Shown: positions 44,684 to 54,130, counted from the stretch's first letter. The stretch is 64,000 bases of DNA from Paraburkholderia sabiae (GCF_030412785.1 NZ_CP125295.1:6386001-6450000); one strand, 5' to 3'. Translations and numbers: made by a program. Notes: generated by a model not told the origin, from the letters alone.

Positions 44684-46999
44684 TCAGGCGAGCGAGAGCG
44701 CCGCACCGTGCGACGCCCGCGTCTCGCGGTTCAATGCAGCCACGTCCACGATCAGCGCGACGCTGCCGTCGCCGAGAATGGTCGCGGCGGAAATGCCGTG
44801 TACCTTGCGGTAGTTCGTTTCGAGGTTCTTCACCACCACCTGCTGCTGGCCGACCAGTTCGTCGATCAGCATCGCGAAGCGGCGTCCTTCCGTCTGCATG
44901 ATGGTGACGATGCCCTGCGTCGGTTCCGTGCGCGCGCCGTCGACCGAGAACACTTCGTGCAGCGCGACGAGCGGCAGATATTCGCCGCGCACGCGCACGA
45001 CGCGTTCGCCGTTCGCCACGGTGTAGATGTCGTCGGCTTGCGGCTGCAGCGACTCCATCACGAAGTTCAGCGGCAGGATGAAAATCTCGCTGCCCACCTT
45101 GACCGACATGCCGTCGAGAATCGCCAGCGTGAGGGGCAGAATGATGCGTGTCGTGCTGCCCTTGCCCGCCTGCGACGTGATTTCGACGTGACCGCCCATC
45201 GACTGGATGTTCCGCTTCACCACGTCCATGCCGACGCCGCGGCCCGACACGTCCGTGACCTGCTCCGCCGTCGAGAAGCCCGGCAGGAAAATCAGGTTCC
45301 AGACTTCGTCGTCCGTCATCGTGTCGCTGACGGACATGCCCTGCTTCGCGGCCTTCGCGAGAATCTTGTCGCGGCGCAGACCCGCGCCGTCGTCGCTCAC
45401 TTCGATCACGATGTTGCCGCCGTGATGCGCCGCCGACAGCACCAGCTGGCCCGTCGAATCCTTGCCCGCCGCCTTGCGCGCTTCGACCGTTTCGATGCCG
45501 TGGTCGAGGCTGTTACGCACGAGGTGAGTCAGCGGATCGATGATACGTTCGATCAGGCTCTTGTCGAGTTCGGTCGCCTGACCGAAGGTGACGAGTTCAA
45601 CCTGCTTGCCGAGCTTCGCCGCCAGATCGCGCACGAGACGCGGGAAGCGGCTGAAGACGTAATCCATCGGCATCATGCGGATCGACATGACGGCTTCCTG
45701 GAGATCGCGCGCGTTGCGCTCCAGTTGCGCCATGCCGTTGAAAAGGCGGTCGTGCAGCGCCGGATCGAACGTGCTGGTGGTCTCGGCCAGCATCGCTTGC
45801 GTGATCACCAGTTCGCCGACCAGGTTGATCAGCTGGTCGACCTTTTCGACGCCCACGCGGATCGAGCTGCCTTCGCCTGCATTCGCGGCCGCTGCCGGAC
45901 GCGCCTTGCGATCGCCTTCGGCGGATGCAGGCGCGGCCTTTGCCGCGGGCGCCGCTGCCGGTGCGGACGCGCTCGCTTCCGGCTGCGCTGCCGCTGCCGG
46001 TGTAACGATTGCGGCCTCGGCCGGTGCAGGCGTCGCTTGTGCTGCGGGTTGAGCTGCCGCTTGCGCGGCAGGCTGTGCGGCGACAGGCGCCGCCTGCACG
46101 ACTGCGGCAGGCGCCCCCGCGCCGCCGCTCGCCGTGCCCCCCGCTTGTACTGCCTGCGCCGGCTCGGACTGGGCGGATTCGGATGCTCCAGGTGCACCTT
46201 GCTCCGCGCCGCTTGCCGGCGCTGCGCCGCGGCCGATCACGATCTGACTTTCGTCGATCACGAAACAGCACACGGCCGTGATGTCGTCGGACGACACATC
46301 GGATTCCAGCCACAGCGTGATGTCGCCGCCCGCCTTCACCTGTCCAACGATTCGGCCCAGGTTGCCCAACTCTTCGGTCAGGAGTTCCTGGTCCTTTTCC
46401 CCCACGCCCCGTAGCGTAATTTTCAGATGGGGTCCTGCAGCCGCATCGGACGAAGCAGCGCCGGTCTGTGCCGGTTCGTTCTCTGCCCATTCGCCTGCGG
46501 CTTCTACTGCCTGTTCGACGACATGCTCCGGCGCATGGCCTTCCGCCACGAGCTCGGCTGCTGCCGGTGCTGCCGCGGGTGCGGCGGCGGGCGCTGCTGC
46601 CGCGCCGCTGCTTTCCGCGTGCAGCCGTTCGAGCTTCGCGCAGATCGCGGCCGCGACGGCGCCGTCGGGCTCCGCGCTCGCGCGGTAGTCGGCCAGCTGG
46701 CCGGACAGCACGTCCTTGGTTTCGAGGAACGTGTCGATCATGTCCTTGCGCAGCTTGATTTCGTTGTTGCGCGCGCGGTCGAGGAGCGACTCGAGAATGT
46801 GCGTCGTCTCGGTCAGCGCCGTGAAGCCGAACGTCGCCGCGCCGCCCTTGATCGAATGCGCCGCGCGAAAGATCGCGGCCAGATCCTCGGGATCGGGATG
46901 GCCGACGTCCAGGTTCAGGAGCAGCTGCTCCATTTGCGCGAGCAGTTCGTCCGCTTCGTCGAAGAACGTCTGGTAGAACTGAGTGATGTCGAGTGTCAT
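44684..46999 (-). CDS. cheA: CheA, chemotaxis histidine kinase
   Basis: 771 residues. The P1 domain has phosphoacceptor His48 in [19 protein letters not shown] long A/P/E-rich region with a small CheY/CheB-binding-like domain (about 185-265) follows. The P3 dimer helices, then P4 kinase with [10 protein letters not shown] (N box), [13 protein letters not shown] (G1) and [20 protein letters not shown] (G2), and the P5 CheW-like domain complete it. The roughly 120-residue A/P/Q linker before P3 is longer than in E. coli (654 residues in all). Confidence 0.97.
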   Translation of the reverse strand: MTLDITQFYQTFFDEADELLAQMEQLLLNLDVGHPDPEDLAAIFRAAHSIKGGAATFGFTALTETTHILESLLDRARNNEIKLRKDMIDTFLETKDVLSGQLADYRASAEPDGAVAAAICAKLERLHAESSGAAAAPAAAPAAAPAAAELVAEGHAPEHVVEQAVEAAGEWAENEPAQTGAASSDAAAGPHLKITLRGVGEKDQELLTEELGNLGRIVGQVKAGGDITLWLESDVSSDDITAVCCFVIDESQIVIGRGAAPASGAEQGAPGASESAQSEPAQAVQAGGTASGGAGAPAAVVQAAPVAAQPAAQAAAQPAAQATPAPAEAAIVTPAAAAQPEASASAPAAAPAAKAAPASAEGDRKARPAAAANAGEGSSIRVGVEKVDQLINLVGELVITQAMLAETTSTFDPALHDRLFNGMAQLERNARDLQEAVMSIRMMPMDYVFSRFPRLVRDLAAKLGKQVELVTFGQATELDKSLIERIIDPLTHLVRNSLDHGIETVEARKAAGKDSTGQLVLSAAHHGGNIVIEVSDDGAGLRRDKILAKAAKQGMSVSDTMTDDEVWNLIFLPGFSTAEQVTDVSGRGVGMDVVKRNIQSMGGHVEITSQAGKGSTTRIILPLTLAILDGMSVKVGSEIFILPLNFVMESLQPQADDIYTVANGERVVRVRGEYLPLVALHEVFSVDGARTEPTQGIVTIMQTEGRRFAMLIDELVGQQQVVVKNLETNYRKVHGISAATILGDGSVALIVDVAALNRETRASHGAALSLA

Positions 47000-47072
47000 G
47001 CGTGTGTCACCGCGAGAGTCCTGGCTGCTATGCCACTTCCAAATATCGGTTGCTGTTGCCTGTCCGGTGCGC

Positions 47073-47435
47073 TCAGGCGAGCGCCGCGACCAGTTCGGTC
47101 AGCATGTCGGGGTCGAGCGGTTTTTCGATCCACCCCGTCGCGCCCGCGTCGCGCGCCGCTGCCTTGAAAGGCTCGCCGGATTCAGTCGTGAGGACCAGGA
47201 TCGGCGTGTCGCGATACGAAGGGTTGCCGCGCAGTGCGGCGATCAGATCGAGGCCGGTCCGTCCCGGCATGTGCTGGTCGGTCAGCACGAGGTCGAACGG
47301 CATGGCGAGCGCGTTTTCGAGCCCTTCGTCGCCGTCGGCCGCGAGCGTCACCTCATAGCCGGCACCTGTCAGCGTCGCGGCAAGAATTTGCCGCATCGCT
47401 GCCGAATCGTCGATTGCCAGAATGTGCCTGATCAT
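47073..47435 (-). CDS. CheY-like single-domain response regulator
   Basis: 120 residues, one receiver domain only. Acidic pair D9/D10, phosphoacceptor D53 (VLTDQHMPGR), Thr in VLTTES and Lys in WIEKPLDPDML are in place. It lies between motB and cheA, and differs from the CheY next to cheZ. It may act as a phosphate sink or as a second output; I cannot tell which. Confidence 0.93.
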   Translation of the reverse strand: MIRHILAIDDSAAMRQILAATLTGAGYEVTLAADGDEGLENALAMPFDLVLTDQHMPGRTGLDLIAALRGNPSYRDTPILVLTTESGEPFKAAARDAGATGWIEKPLDPDMLTELVAALA

Positions 47436-47504
47436 TCAATCCTCACTGCGCTCACGATGGATTGCGGTTGCGCCTCGTTGCGCGCGCCCGCCATCCGCTG
47501 TCTG

Positions 47505-48617
47505 TCATTGCGTCGCCGTGGCAGGCGCCGCGCTCTTGTCAGCCGCGTCCTGCGGCGCGACCGAGGCCGCTTCGACCATTCCTGCCGCGCTCTTCTGCAT
47601 CGCGTGCGGCGCTTTGGCCGACGGCGACTGAGGCTGCGCAGCAGGCGGCGAAACCGGCTGGGTAATCTTCTGCAGCAGCGGCTTGCTGGCGCCCGCTGCG
47701 TCGTTCGACAACGTCGTCGAACTGGTGTCGTCCTGCATCAACGCGTCTTCCGAGCGCTTGTTCAGCACGATGATGCTGATGCGCCGGTTTTCCGGGTCGA
47801 GCGGATCGGCTTTGTTCAGGTTCTGCGTCGATGAGAGACCCAGCACGCGCAGCACCTTCGCTTCGTCCATGCCGCCCGCGATCAGCTCACGTCGCGACGC
47901 ATTCGCGCGGTCCGCCGACAGCTCCCAGTTGCTGTAGCCCTTGTCGCCGCCCGCGTACGGCACGGCGTCCGTGTGGCCCTGCACGACGATGCGGTTCGGC
48001 ACGTCGTTCAGCGTCGAGCCGATCGCCTGCAGGATGTCGTGCATGTACGGCTGCACGATCGCCTGCGCGGTCGCGAACATCGGGCGCTTCTGCGTATCCA
48101 CGATTTCGATGCGCAAGCCCTGCAGCGTCGAGTCGATGCGGATCTGCTGCTTGAACTGACGCAGCACCGGGTTCGCTTCGATCGCGGCCATCAGCTTCAC
48201 CTGCAGGTCGTGCAGTCGAACCTGTTCGCGTCGTTCGACCGCGCCCTGCAACTGCTGCAACGCCTGGTCGTCGGCACGCGCGGCCGTGTGTTCGGCGCGA
48301 TTGATCGAGCCGTCCGTCTGACGCGTGATGCCGTCCTTGTCCGTCGAGATGTCGCGGCCGCCGCCGGGAATCTGGCTCGAATCGATCGCGCTGCGATCGC
48401 CGCCCCACAGCGTGATCTTCAGCGGCTGATTGAAGTAATCGGCGATGCCCTTCAGCTGAACCGTCGAGGCCGAGCTGAGCAGCCACATCAGCAGGAAGAA
48501 CGCCATCATCGCCGTCATGAAGTCCGCATACGCGAGCTTCCAGGCGCCACCGTGGTGGCCGCCTTTCTTCGGCGCAGCGCGCTTGACAACGATTGCGCGG
48601 TCTTTGTCCTTGCTCAT
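47505..48617 (-). CDS. motB: MotB, stator peptidoglycan-binding subunit
   Basis: 370 residues. MotB carries the proton-binding Asp in its single membrane helix (KLAYADFMTAMMAFFLLMWL, about residues 26-45; Asp in YADF). A plug and linker follow, then an OmpA-like domain (about 190-300; VQGHTDAVPYAGGDKGYSNW and RRISIIVLNK) that grips the cell wall. A Ser/Ala/Pro-rich tail ends the protein. It is 12 bp after motA. Confidence 0.97.
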   Translation of the reverse strand: MSKDKDRAIVVKRAAPKKGGHHGGAWKLAYADFMTAMMAFFLLMWLLSSASTVQLKGIADYFNQPLKITLWGGDRSAIDSSQIPGGGRDISTDKDGITRQTDGSINRAEHTAARADDQALQQLQGAVERREQVRLHDLQVKLMAAIEANPVLRQFKQQIRIDSTLQGLRIEIVDTQKRPMFATAQAIVQPYMHDILQAIGSTLNDVPNRIVVQGHTDAVPYAGGDKGYSNWELSADRANASRRELIAGGMDEAKVLRVLGLSSTQNLNKADPLDPENRRISIIVLNKRSEDALMQDDTSSTTLSNDAAGASKPLLQKITQPVSPPAAQPQSPSAKAPHAMQKSAAGMVEAASVAPQDAADKSAAPATATQ

Positions 48618-48629
48618 CGCCGGCGTTCC

Positions 48630-49490
48630 TTATTTCGCCTTCACGCGGCGCACGTGCTCTTCCAACTCGGCGAACGACGGGCGTTCGGTCGAGAAGAGAA
48701 CCTTGCGGCCGAATTCGACGGCGATGGCGGGCGCGTAACCGTTCAGGCTCGCGAGAATCGTCACCTTGATGCACTGGAACATCTTGGTCGATTCCGTGAC
48801 GCGCTGTTCCGCGACGCTCGCGAGCGGTCCGATCAGACCGTACGAAAGCAGAATGCCGAGGAAGGTGCCGACGAGCGCCTGCGCGATCATCTCGCCGAGC
48901 ACGGCGGGCGGCTTGTCGGCCGACGCCATCGTGTGCACCACGCCCATCACGGCCGCGACGATACCGAATGCCGGCATTGCGTCGCCGACCTTCATCAACG
49001 CATGCGCGGGCGCTTCGCCTTCGGCATGATGCGTTTCGATTTCTTCGTCCATCAGGCTTTCGATTTCGAACGCGTTCATGTTGCCGCCGACCATCAGGCG
49101 CAGATAGTCCGTCAGAAATTCGACGATGTGATGGTCCGCGAGAATCTTCGGGTATTGCGTGAAGATCGGGCTCTTCTGCGGATCATCGATATCCGCTTCG
49201 AGCGTCAGCGTGCCCTCCTTGCGCGCCTTCGCCAACAGCACGTACAGGAGCGCCATCAGCTCCATGTAGACGTCCTTGTTGTACTTGGCGCCTTTGAACA
49301 GCGTCGGAATCACGCGCAGTGTGGCCTTGATCGTTTTCATCCCGTTACCGAGGATGAATGCGCCGACTCCCGCGCCTGCAATCATCAGCACTTCGACCGG
49401 TTGCATGAGCGCGCCAAGATGGCCGCCCTCCATGGCATAACCGCCGAAGACGGACAACAGCGTAACGAGTGTTCCCACGAAAATCAGCAC
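48630..49490 (-). CDS. motA: MotA, stator proton-channel subunit
   Basis: 286 residues with four membrane helices, two at the N-terminus and two at about 170-230. The large cytoplasmic loop, with residues that press on FliG, lies between. Conserved parts are GGYAMEGGHLGALMQPVEVL and MPAFGIVAAVMGVVHTM, then GTFLGILLSYGLIGPLA. It is the first gene of the motility-chemotaxis operon, directly preceded by a sigma-28 promoter. Confidence 0.97.
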   Translation of the reverse strand: MLIFVGTLVTLLSVFGGYAMEGGHLGALMQPVEVLMIAGAGVGAFILGNGMKTIKATLRVIPTLFKGAKYNKDVYMELMALLYVLLAKARKEGTLTLEADIDDPQKSPIFTQYPKILADHHIVEFLTDYLRLMVGGNMNAFEIESLMDEEIETHHAEGEAPAHALMKVGDAMPAFGIVAAVMGVVHTMASADKPPAVLGEMIAQALVGTFLGILLSYGLIGPLASVAEQRVTESTKMFQCIKVTILASLNGYAPAIAVEFGRKVLFSTERPSFAELEEHVRRVKAK

Positions 49491-49535
49491 TGCCGAGCCC
49501 TCACTAAAAGCGACGGGAGACCGTCGTTATTCAGG

Positions 49536-49562
49536 TTTACGGCAAGCGGTCGGAAAACTTTG
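49536..49562 (-). promoter_or_regulatory. Sigma-28 promoter for motAB-che
   Basis: The minus strand reads CAAAGTTT-N11-GCCGTAAA, 13 of 16 to consensus with the correct spacer, about 46 bp before the motA ATG. Confidence 0.78.
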
Positions 49563-49661
49563 GCGGAATGCGCGCGCGATGGAGACGGTGTTAACCAGAG
49601 TGCATCGGAAGCGCCGGGAAAGCCCGCGCGGCGGGCCTCCCGATGGGCGCTCAGACGGCGC

Positions 49662-50273
49662 TCAGACAGGCGCGGCGACGCCGTCGGACAAGGCTTCGAG
49701 CGCTTCGTCGAGCGGCGTGCAAAGGGCTGCCTGCGGCGCTTCGCAGCGGGCGTCGGCGGCTTTCCGGGTCTTACCTGCGCGCGACGGCGGCGCACACAAT
49801 CCGCATACGAAGCCGTGCTGCGGATCGTGCGCATGTGCGACGAAATGTCCGCCGCAGCGCGTGCATGTGGTCATCTGCAGCATGCCGGAGTCGAAGAAAC
49901 GCACCAGCGTCCACGCGCGCGTCAGGCTCAGCGCCGGCTCGTCGTGGTGCATCCGCACGTGTTCGAGGTACAGCCGGTATGACTTGACGATCGACTGGAT
50001 CGTCTCGCATCGGCCGAGCCCCGACATGAAACGGTAGACGTTGTAGAACAGCGACGAGTGTATGTTCGGCTGCCACGTCATGAACCAGTCGGTCGAAAAC
50101 GGCAGCATGCCCTTGGGCGGCGACATGCCCTTCACTTCCTTGTACAGCTTGATCAGCCGGTCGCGCGACAGCGTCGTCTCAGCTTCGAGCAACTGCAGAC
50201 GCGCGCCGAGTTCGATCAGTTCGATCGCCAGGGTGATTTCCCTGACTTCGAGCACCACGCTTTTTTGTGCCAT
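49662..50273 (-). CDS. flhC: FlhC, flagellar master regulator subunit
   Basis: 203 residues from the ATG at 50273 (MAQKSVVLEVREI). FlhC and FlhD form the FlhD4C2 activator of middle flagellar genes. The zinc site is complete: Cys137, Cys140, Cys157 and Cys160 (CTRC ... CGLC). Conserved LPFSTDWFMTWQPNIHSSLF lies in the middle. The tail after residue 165 is variable. flhD is 129 bp upstream. Confidence 0.97.
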   Translation of the reverse strand: MAQKSVVLEVREITLAIELIELGARLQLLEAETTLSRDRLIKLYKEVKGMSPPKGMLPFSTDWFMTWQPNIHSSLFYNVYRFMSGLGRCETIQSIVKSYRLYLEHVRMHHDEPALSLTRAWTLVRFFDSGMLQMTTCTRCGGHFVAHAHDPQHGFVCGLCAPPSRAGKTRKAADARCEAPQAALCTPLDEALEALSDGVAAPV

Positions 50274-50402
50274 CCGCCTCGCTTCCCGCGTCCGTTGCCG
50301 TTCCTCCCGCAAGCGCGAGAAACGGTTGAAGCGCCGTCGCCGGCGCGCGTAGGTTGGCTCAGTGCGGGCGCCGAAGCGCCCGTCGTCGGCCGTCGGCCGA
50401 TA

Positions 50403-50723
50403 TCAGCCGATCTGCGCGACGGGTTGGCCCGCCATCAGGATGGCGGAGTGCGCCTGGGCAACGGCTGTCGATTTGCCCTTGTCAGCGAGCGACGAGAGGA
50501 TCTGGTGATCGTCGAAGCGGAAGCGGCACAGCACCTGGTTCGATGAGGCCAGCTTGACTGTCTGCGCGAGCGACAGGTTGGCGAGCACGTCGGCCAGCTG
50601 CTCCGAAATGCCCATGCGGAACATGCCCATTGGCTTGTCTTCACGCAATAGGCGCTGCGCGAGTAGCAGATAGGACAGGTTCACTTCCCTAATTTCATTG
50701 AGCATGTCACTTTGGGTGCTCAT
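50403..50723 (-). CDS. flhD: FlhD, flagellar master regulator subunit
   Basis: 106 residues, slightly shorter than the enteric protein (about 116). It is all helical, with EIREVNLSYLLLAQRLLRED at the N-terminus and SLAQTVKLASSNQVLCRFRF with the conserved Cys. GGGGGA precedes the ATG. Its long upstream region (50724-51398, shared with a divergent glycosyltransferase gene) contains several inverted repeats listed separately. Confidence 0.97.
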   Translation of the reverse strand: MSTQSDMLNEIREVNLSYLLLAQRLLREDKPMGMFRMGISEQLADVLANLSLAQTVKLASSNQVLCRFRFDDHQILSSLADKGKSTAVAQAHSAILMAGQPVAQIG

Positions 50724-50785
50724 TGAATTCCCCCGATTTGAATCTGGCTGGTCAGGCCGTCGTAAAACGTTTGCTCGCTCGGGTT

Positions 50786-50847
50786 AAAAAAAACCACGAA
50801 CGGCACGCTTATGGTTAGCGTGCATTTTCGCGAAAGGAGGCGCTAAC
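50786..50847 (-). promoter_or_regulatory. Alternative stems in the flhD leader (attenuator-like)
   Basis: Reading toward flhD, GTTAGCG (50841-50847) can pair with CGCTAAC (50814-50820). The overlapping CACGCT-containing segment can instead form the hairpin GCACGCT/AGCGTGC (50817-50823 with 50803-50809). Nine nt later there are eight U (50786-50793). The two stems exclude each other. The gap before the U-run is long for a terminator, so this is only a candidate. Confidence 0.35.
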
Positions 50848-50896
50848 GAAAATCGGACACTCGCCCCATCTGGTTGACGGAATAATCCAGGATTTC

Positions 50897-50915
50897 TGTA
50901 GGACTTTTTCCTACA
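50897..50915. promoter_or_regulatory. Inverted repeat upstream of flhD (TGTAGGA-N5-TCCTACA)
   Basis: Perfect 7-bp arms spaced by 5 bp, about 175 bp before flhD. The size suits a dimeric regulator site. The regulator is unknown. Confidence 0.5.
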
Positions 50916-50973
50916 AATTTTTGAGTCGGGGAATTTTGACGGACATTGACGCGCGAAAAACGCTGCCCGATTA

Positions 50974-50991
50974 CACGCGAGAACTCGCGTG
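50974..50991. promoter_or_regulatory. Perfect palindrome CACGCGAG-AA-CTCGCGTG
   Basis: An 18-bp perfect palindrome in the flhDC upstream region, with 8-bp arms and a 2-bp centre. It has the look of an operator for a dimeric transcription factor. Confidence 0.5.
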
Positions 50992-51181
50992 AAAGGTTTG
51001 GGAAGCGGATTATGCGCCCATCCTTGAGCAGAAATAAAGCGAAATTCGCATCGATACGTTGGGCAGCGCACAAATTGATCGGACGAAACGGCTGCGCAAG
51101 ATGCTGCGCCGTATGGCCCAAAGTGCGGCGGATATTGCCTGGAAGCCCATCGCTTCGAGCTTTCCGAGGACATACGCGCAC

Positions 51182-51212
51182 TTGTTACGCATCATGTTTC
51201 GCGCTGTAACAA
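51182..51212. promoter_or_regulatory. Inverted repeat TTGTTAC-N17-GTAACAA
   Basis: Perfect 7-bp arms near the middle of the flhD/glycosyltransferase intergenic region, about 190 bp before the glycosyltransferase ATG. It is a possible regulator site for either gene. The rest of 50724-51398 holds nothing else I recognise. Confidence 0.4.
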
Positions 51213-51398
51213 CGTTAAGTGTTTGAAAAATAGCTCGAATTGGCGCCCGCGATCCCGATAATGACACCTAGGGATAACCCCATCGGGCTTCCTGGCCACG
51301 GGCGGCGGCACACCGCGCCCAACCGTCCGACATGCTTCCGCTTTTTGCCACACGCACGGCAGCGCAGCGCGAAGCCCCTTTGCATAAGGAGATCACGC

Positions 51399-52463
51399 AT
51401 GCGAATCGCACAAATCGCACCGTTGTACGAAGCTGTACCACCGAAACTTTATGGCGGCACAGAACGCGTCGTGTCGTATCTGACTGAGGCGCTGGTCGAT
51501 CTCGGTCACGACGTGACGCTCTTCGCGAGCGGCGATTCGGTGACGTCCGCGAAACTCGAAGCCGCCTGGCCGCGCGCGCTGCGTCTGGATCCGACGATCC
51601 GCGACGCGCTCGCCCCGCACATGCTGCTGCTCGAGCGGGTGCGAAAGATCGCGCACGAATTCGACGTGCTGCACTTTCACCTCGACTATCTGCCGTTCCC
51701 GCTGTTTTCGACGCTGGACACGCCGTTCGTGACGACGCTGCACGGTCGTCTGGATCTGCCGGAACTGCAGCCGGTGTTCGACACGTTCGAAGATGCGCCC
51801 GTGATCTCGATTTCGGATTCGCAGCGTCTGCCGCTGCAGCAGGCGAACTGGCTGAACACGATTTATCACGGCCTGCCCGATCAGCTGCTGACGCCGCAAA
51901 CCAGCAAGAAGCCGGAATACCTGGCGTTTCTGGGCCGTATCTGCCCCGAAAAGCGCGTCGATACGGCCATCAAGATCGCTGCGCAAAGCGGTCTGCCGCT
52001 GAAGATCGCCGCCAAGGTGGACAAGGTCGACCAGGAATACTTCAAGACGGAAATCGAGCCGCTGCTGTCGCAGGCGCACGTTGAATTCGTCGGCGAAATC
52101 AACGAGGCGCAGAAGCCGGAATTCCTGTCGGGCGCGAAGGCGCTGCTGTTCCCGATCGACTGGTCGGAGCCGTTCGGCCTCGTGATGATCGAATCGATGG
52201 CGTGCGGCACGCCGGTGATCGCCTTCAACCGCGGTTCGGTGCCGGAAGTGATCGACCACGGCGTGACGGGCTACATCTGCGAAGACGTGCAGGGTGCCGT
52301 GGCCGCGCTGCAGCGTATCGACGAGCTGTCGCGCACGGAAATCCGCAATCAGTTCGAACGCCGCTTCAGCTCGAAGATCATGGCGCAGAACTACGTCGAC
52401 AGCTACACCGCGCTGCTCGAAGCGACGCGTCGCCCGGTACTGCGCCGCGTGGCAGTGGGCTGA
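51399..52463 (+). CDS. GT4-family (GT-B) glycosyltransferase
   Basis: 354 residues from the ATG at 51399, with AAGGAG before it. The N-terminal domain starts MRIAQIAPLYEAVPPKLYGG (glycogen-synthase-like GGTE motif following). The C-terminal nucleotide-sugar-binding domain has FLGRICPEKRVDTAI and the GT4 signature EPFGLVMIESMACGTPVIAF with the E-x7-E pattern. The donor and acceptor are unknown. It is divergent from flhDC and followed by a strong terminator, so it is its own unit. Confidence 0.88.
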   Translation: MRIAQIAPLYEAVPPKLYGGTERVVSYLTEALVDLGHDVTLFASGDSVTSAKLEAAWPRALRLDPTIRDALAPHMLLLERVRKIAHEFDVLHFHLDYLPFPLFSTLDTPFVTTLHGRLDLPELQPVFDTFEDAPVISISDSQRLPLQQANWLNTIYHGLPDQLLTPQTSKKPEYLAFLGRICPEKRVDTAIKIAAQSGLPLKIAAKVDKVDQEYFKTEIEPLLSQAHVEFVGEINEAQKPEFLSGAKALLFPIDWSEPFGLVMIESMACGTPVIAFNRGSVPEVIDHGVTGYICEDVQGAVAALQRIDELSRTEIRNQFERRFSSKIMAQNYVDSYTALLEATRRPVLRRVAVG

Positions 52464-52560
52464 TGACGGTCAACTCTGCCGATACGGCGATTGACACGTA
52501 ATTTGTTCATGTAAATCGTTTGCGCGAGCGTTCAAAGCCGGTTTTCGGATCGCTCGCAGT

Positions 52561-52588
52561 AAAAAGCCGCCTCCCCAGGCGGCTTTTT
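52561..52588. terminator. Bidirectional intrinsic terminator
   Basis: AAAAAGCCGCCT-CCCC-AGGCGGCTTTTT: 12 paired bases with A and T tails on both sides, between the glycosyltransferase and the convergent H-NS-like gene. The rest of 52464-52765 shows nothing else. Confidence 0.92.
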
Positions 52589-52765
52589 CATTTGCGTCGT
52601 TCAAGACGCGGCGGGCAATGGAAGCGCTTTCTTCAATCGGCGGCAATGCGCTTTTACTGAATGAAGCTATCCCCGTGCTTCTGTGCCTTACCGCGCATTA
52701 ACCGATTCCGAAAAGTGGCGCATTCAGCCAGAACACCTTCAAGCGGCTTTCGCCGTTTGTCCTAA

Positions 52766-53068
52766 TTACGCCTGGCCGATCAGAAAGCGCTCGCGGTTCT
52801 TGCCGGCAATCCACTTAGGCGGCTTTCCCCGGCCGCTCCACGTGTTACCCGACTTCGGATCCTGATACTTCGCGGGCAGTGGCGCCTTCTTCGGCGGGCG
52901 TCCGCGGCGTACCGCCTCGGCAAAACCGAGGTCGTGCGCGCTAAGTCCGTAATCGACGATTTTCTGGCGGATTTCGGCAATCACATTGCCCACTTCATTG
53001 CGACGCGCTTCTGCCGCTTCCGCTTCGAGACGTGCGATCTGCGCCTTGAGATCTGCGTATTGTGACAT
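52766..53068 (-). CDS. H-NS-family nucleoid-associated protein
   Basis: 100 residues, the short beta-proteobacterial H-NS type. The N-terminal coiled coil (QYADLKAQIARLEAEAAEAR) mediates oligomerisation. A basic linker RRGRPPKK and the DNA-binding core TWSGRGKPPKWIAGKN follow. It binds AT-rich DNA and often silences acquired genes. GAGGGGAG precedes the ATG. An inverted repeat lies in its leader. Confidence 0.93.
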   Translation of the reverse strand: MSQYADLKAQIARLEAEAAEARRNEVGNVIAEIRQKIVDYGLSAHDLGFAEAVRRGRPPKKAPLPAKYQDPKSGNTWSGRGKPPKWIAGKNRERFLIGQA

Positions 53069-53107
53069 TTGGGCTCCCCTCTTTTTCTAAAAGTGGTTAG
53101 CACGGAG

Positions 53108-53145
53108 ATTAGCCGTTGCCAACGAAATTCGCAATGGCGGCTAAT
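53108..53145. promoter_or_regulatory. Inverted repeat in the H-NS gene leader
   Basis: ATTAGCCG ... CGGCTAAT (8-bp arms, 22-bp centre with a further TTGC/GCAA pairing), about 40 bp before the ATG. It may be an operator or an mRNA hairpin. Confidence 0.4.
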
Positions 53146-53357
53146 ACGGCGCTATCAAAAGATATCGTCTGAGTATTTATAAAAGATCGCTGAATCGTTC
53201 AAACGGCCGGCGGTTTATCACGAAATAATTCCGCGTTCGTGAATGACAATTCTTGACAGTGCATTAGTGCAACGTTGCTTAAAATTTGCGCTCGCAAGTG
53301 CCGGGCAGCGCATGCGCTCTCGTCCTTGAATCCCCGTACTTATTAGGATTACACACG

Positions 53358-54107
53358 ATGAACCTCTCCAAGCGCCTTGCAGCGGAGCTGTTCGGCACCT
53401 TCTGGCTCGTACTAGGAGGTTGCGGCAGCGCCGTCCTCGCGGCAAATTTCGCCGGCCCGGTTCATGGTCTCGGCATCGGCTTCGTGGGCGTGTCGCTCGC
53501 TTTCGGCCTGACTGTCCTCACCATGGCGTATGCGATCGGGCATATTTCCGGTTGCCATCTGAATCCGGCCGTCAGCGTCGGCTTGACCGTCGCCGGACGT
53601 TTCTCGGCACGCGACCTTGTTCCGTACATCGTTGCGCAAGTGCTGGGCGCGGTGCTCGGCGCGTATGTGCTGTCCGTCATTGCTTCGGGCAACCCGGATT
53701 TCCACCTTGTCGCCAGCGGCTTCGCAAGCAACGGCTACGGCGACCGCTCGCCGGGCCACTATGCGTTGCCGGCGGCGTTCGTGTGCGAAACGGTGATGAC
53801 GGCCTTCTTCCTGTTCGTCATCCTCGGCGCCACCGACAAACGCGCACCCGCAGGTTTCGCACCTATCGCCATCGGCCTGTGTCTCACGCTGATCCATCTG
53901 ATCTCGATTCCCGTCACCAATACGTCGGTGAATCCGGCGCGCTCGACGGGGCCGGCACTGTTCGTCGGCGGCGCGGCTGTCGATCAGTTGTGGCTCTTCT
54001 GGGTCGCGCCGATTCTCGGCGCCGTGATCGCCGGCATCGTGTATCCGCTGGTCGCCGGCAGTGCGCAGCACGCCGTAGAGGTTGAGCGCGAGCGCGTAAC
54101 GGCGTGA
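53358..54107 (+). CDS. aqpZ: AqpZ, aquaporin Z water channel
   Basis: 249 residues from the ATG at 53358 with AGGA upstream. Six membrane helices and two half-helices carry the NPA boxes [11 protein letters not shown] (N69) and [11 protein letters not shown] (about residue 191). The Cys in the second half and the Arg after NPA match the narrow, water-selective pore. It is a single gene ended by a clear hairpin terminator. Confidence 0.95.
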   Translation: MNLSKRLAAELFGTFWLVLGGCGSAVLAANFAGPVHGLGIGFVGVSLAFGLTVLTMAYAIGHISGCHLNPAVSVGLTVAGRFSARDLVPYIVAQVLGAVLGAYVLSVIASGNPDFHLVASGFASNGYGDRSPGHYALPAAFVCETVMTAFFLFVILGATDKRAPAGFAPIAIGLCLTLIHLISIPVTNTSVNPARSTGPALFVGGAAVDQLWLFWVAPILGAVIAGIVYPLVAGSAQHAVEVERERVTA

Positions 54108-54130
54108 TTGCGACCATCCGGCCTGAATGA

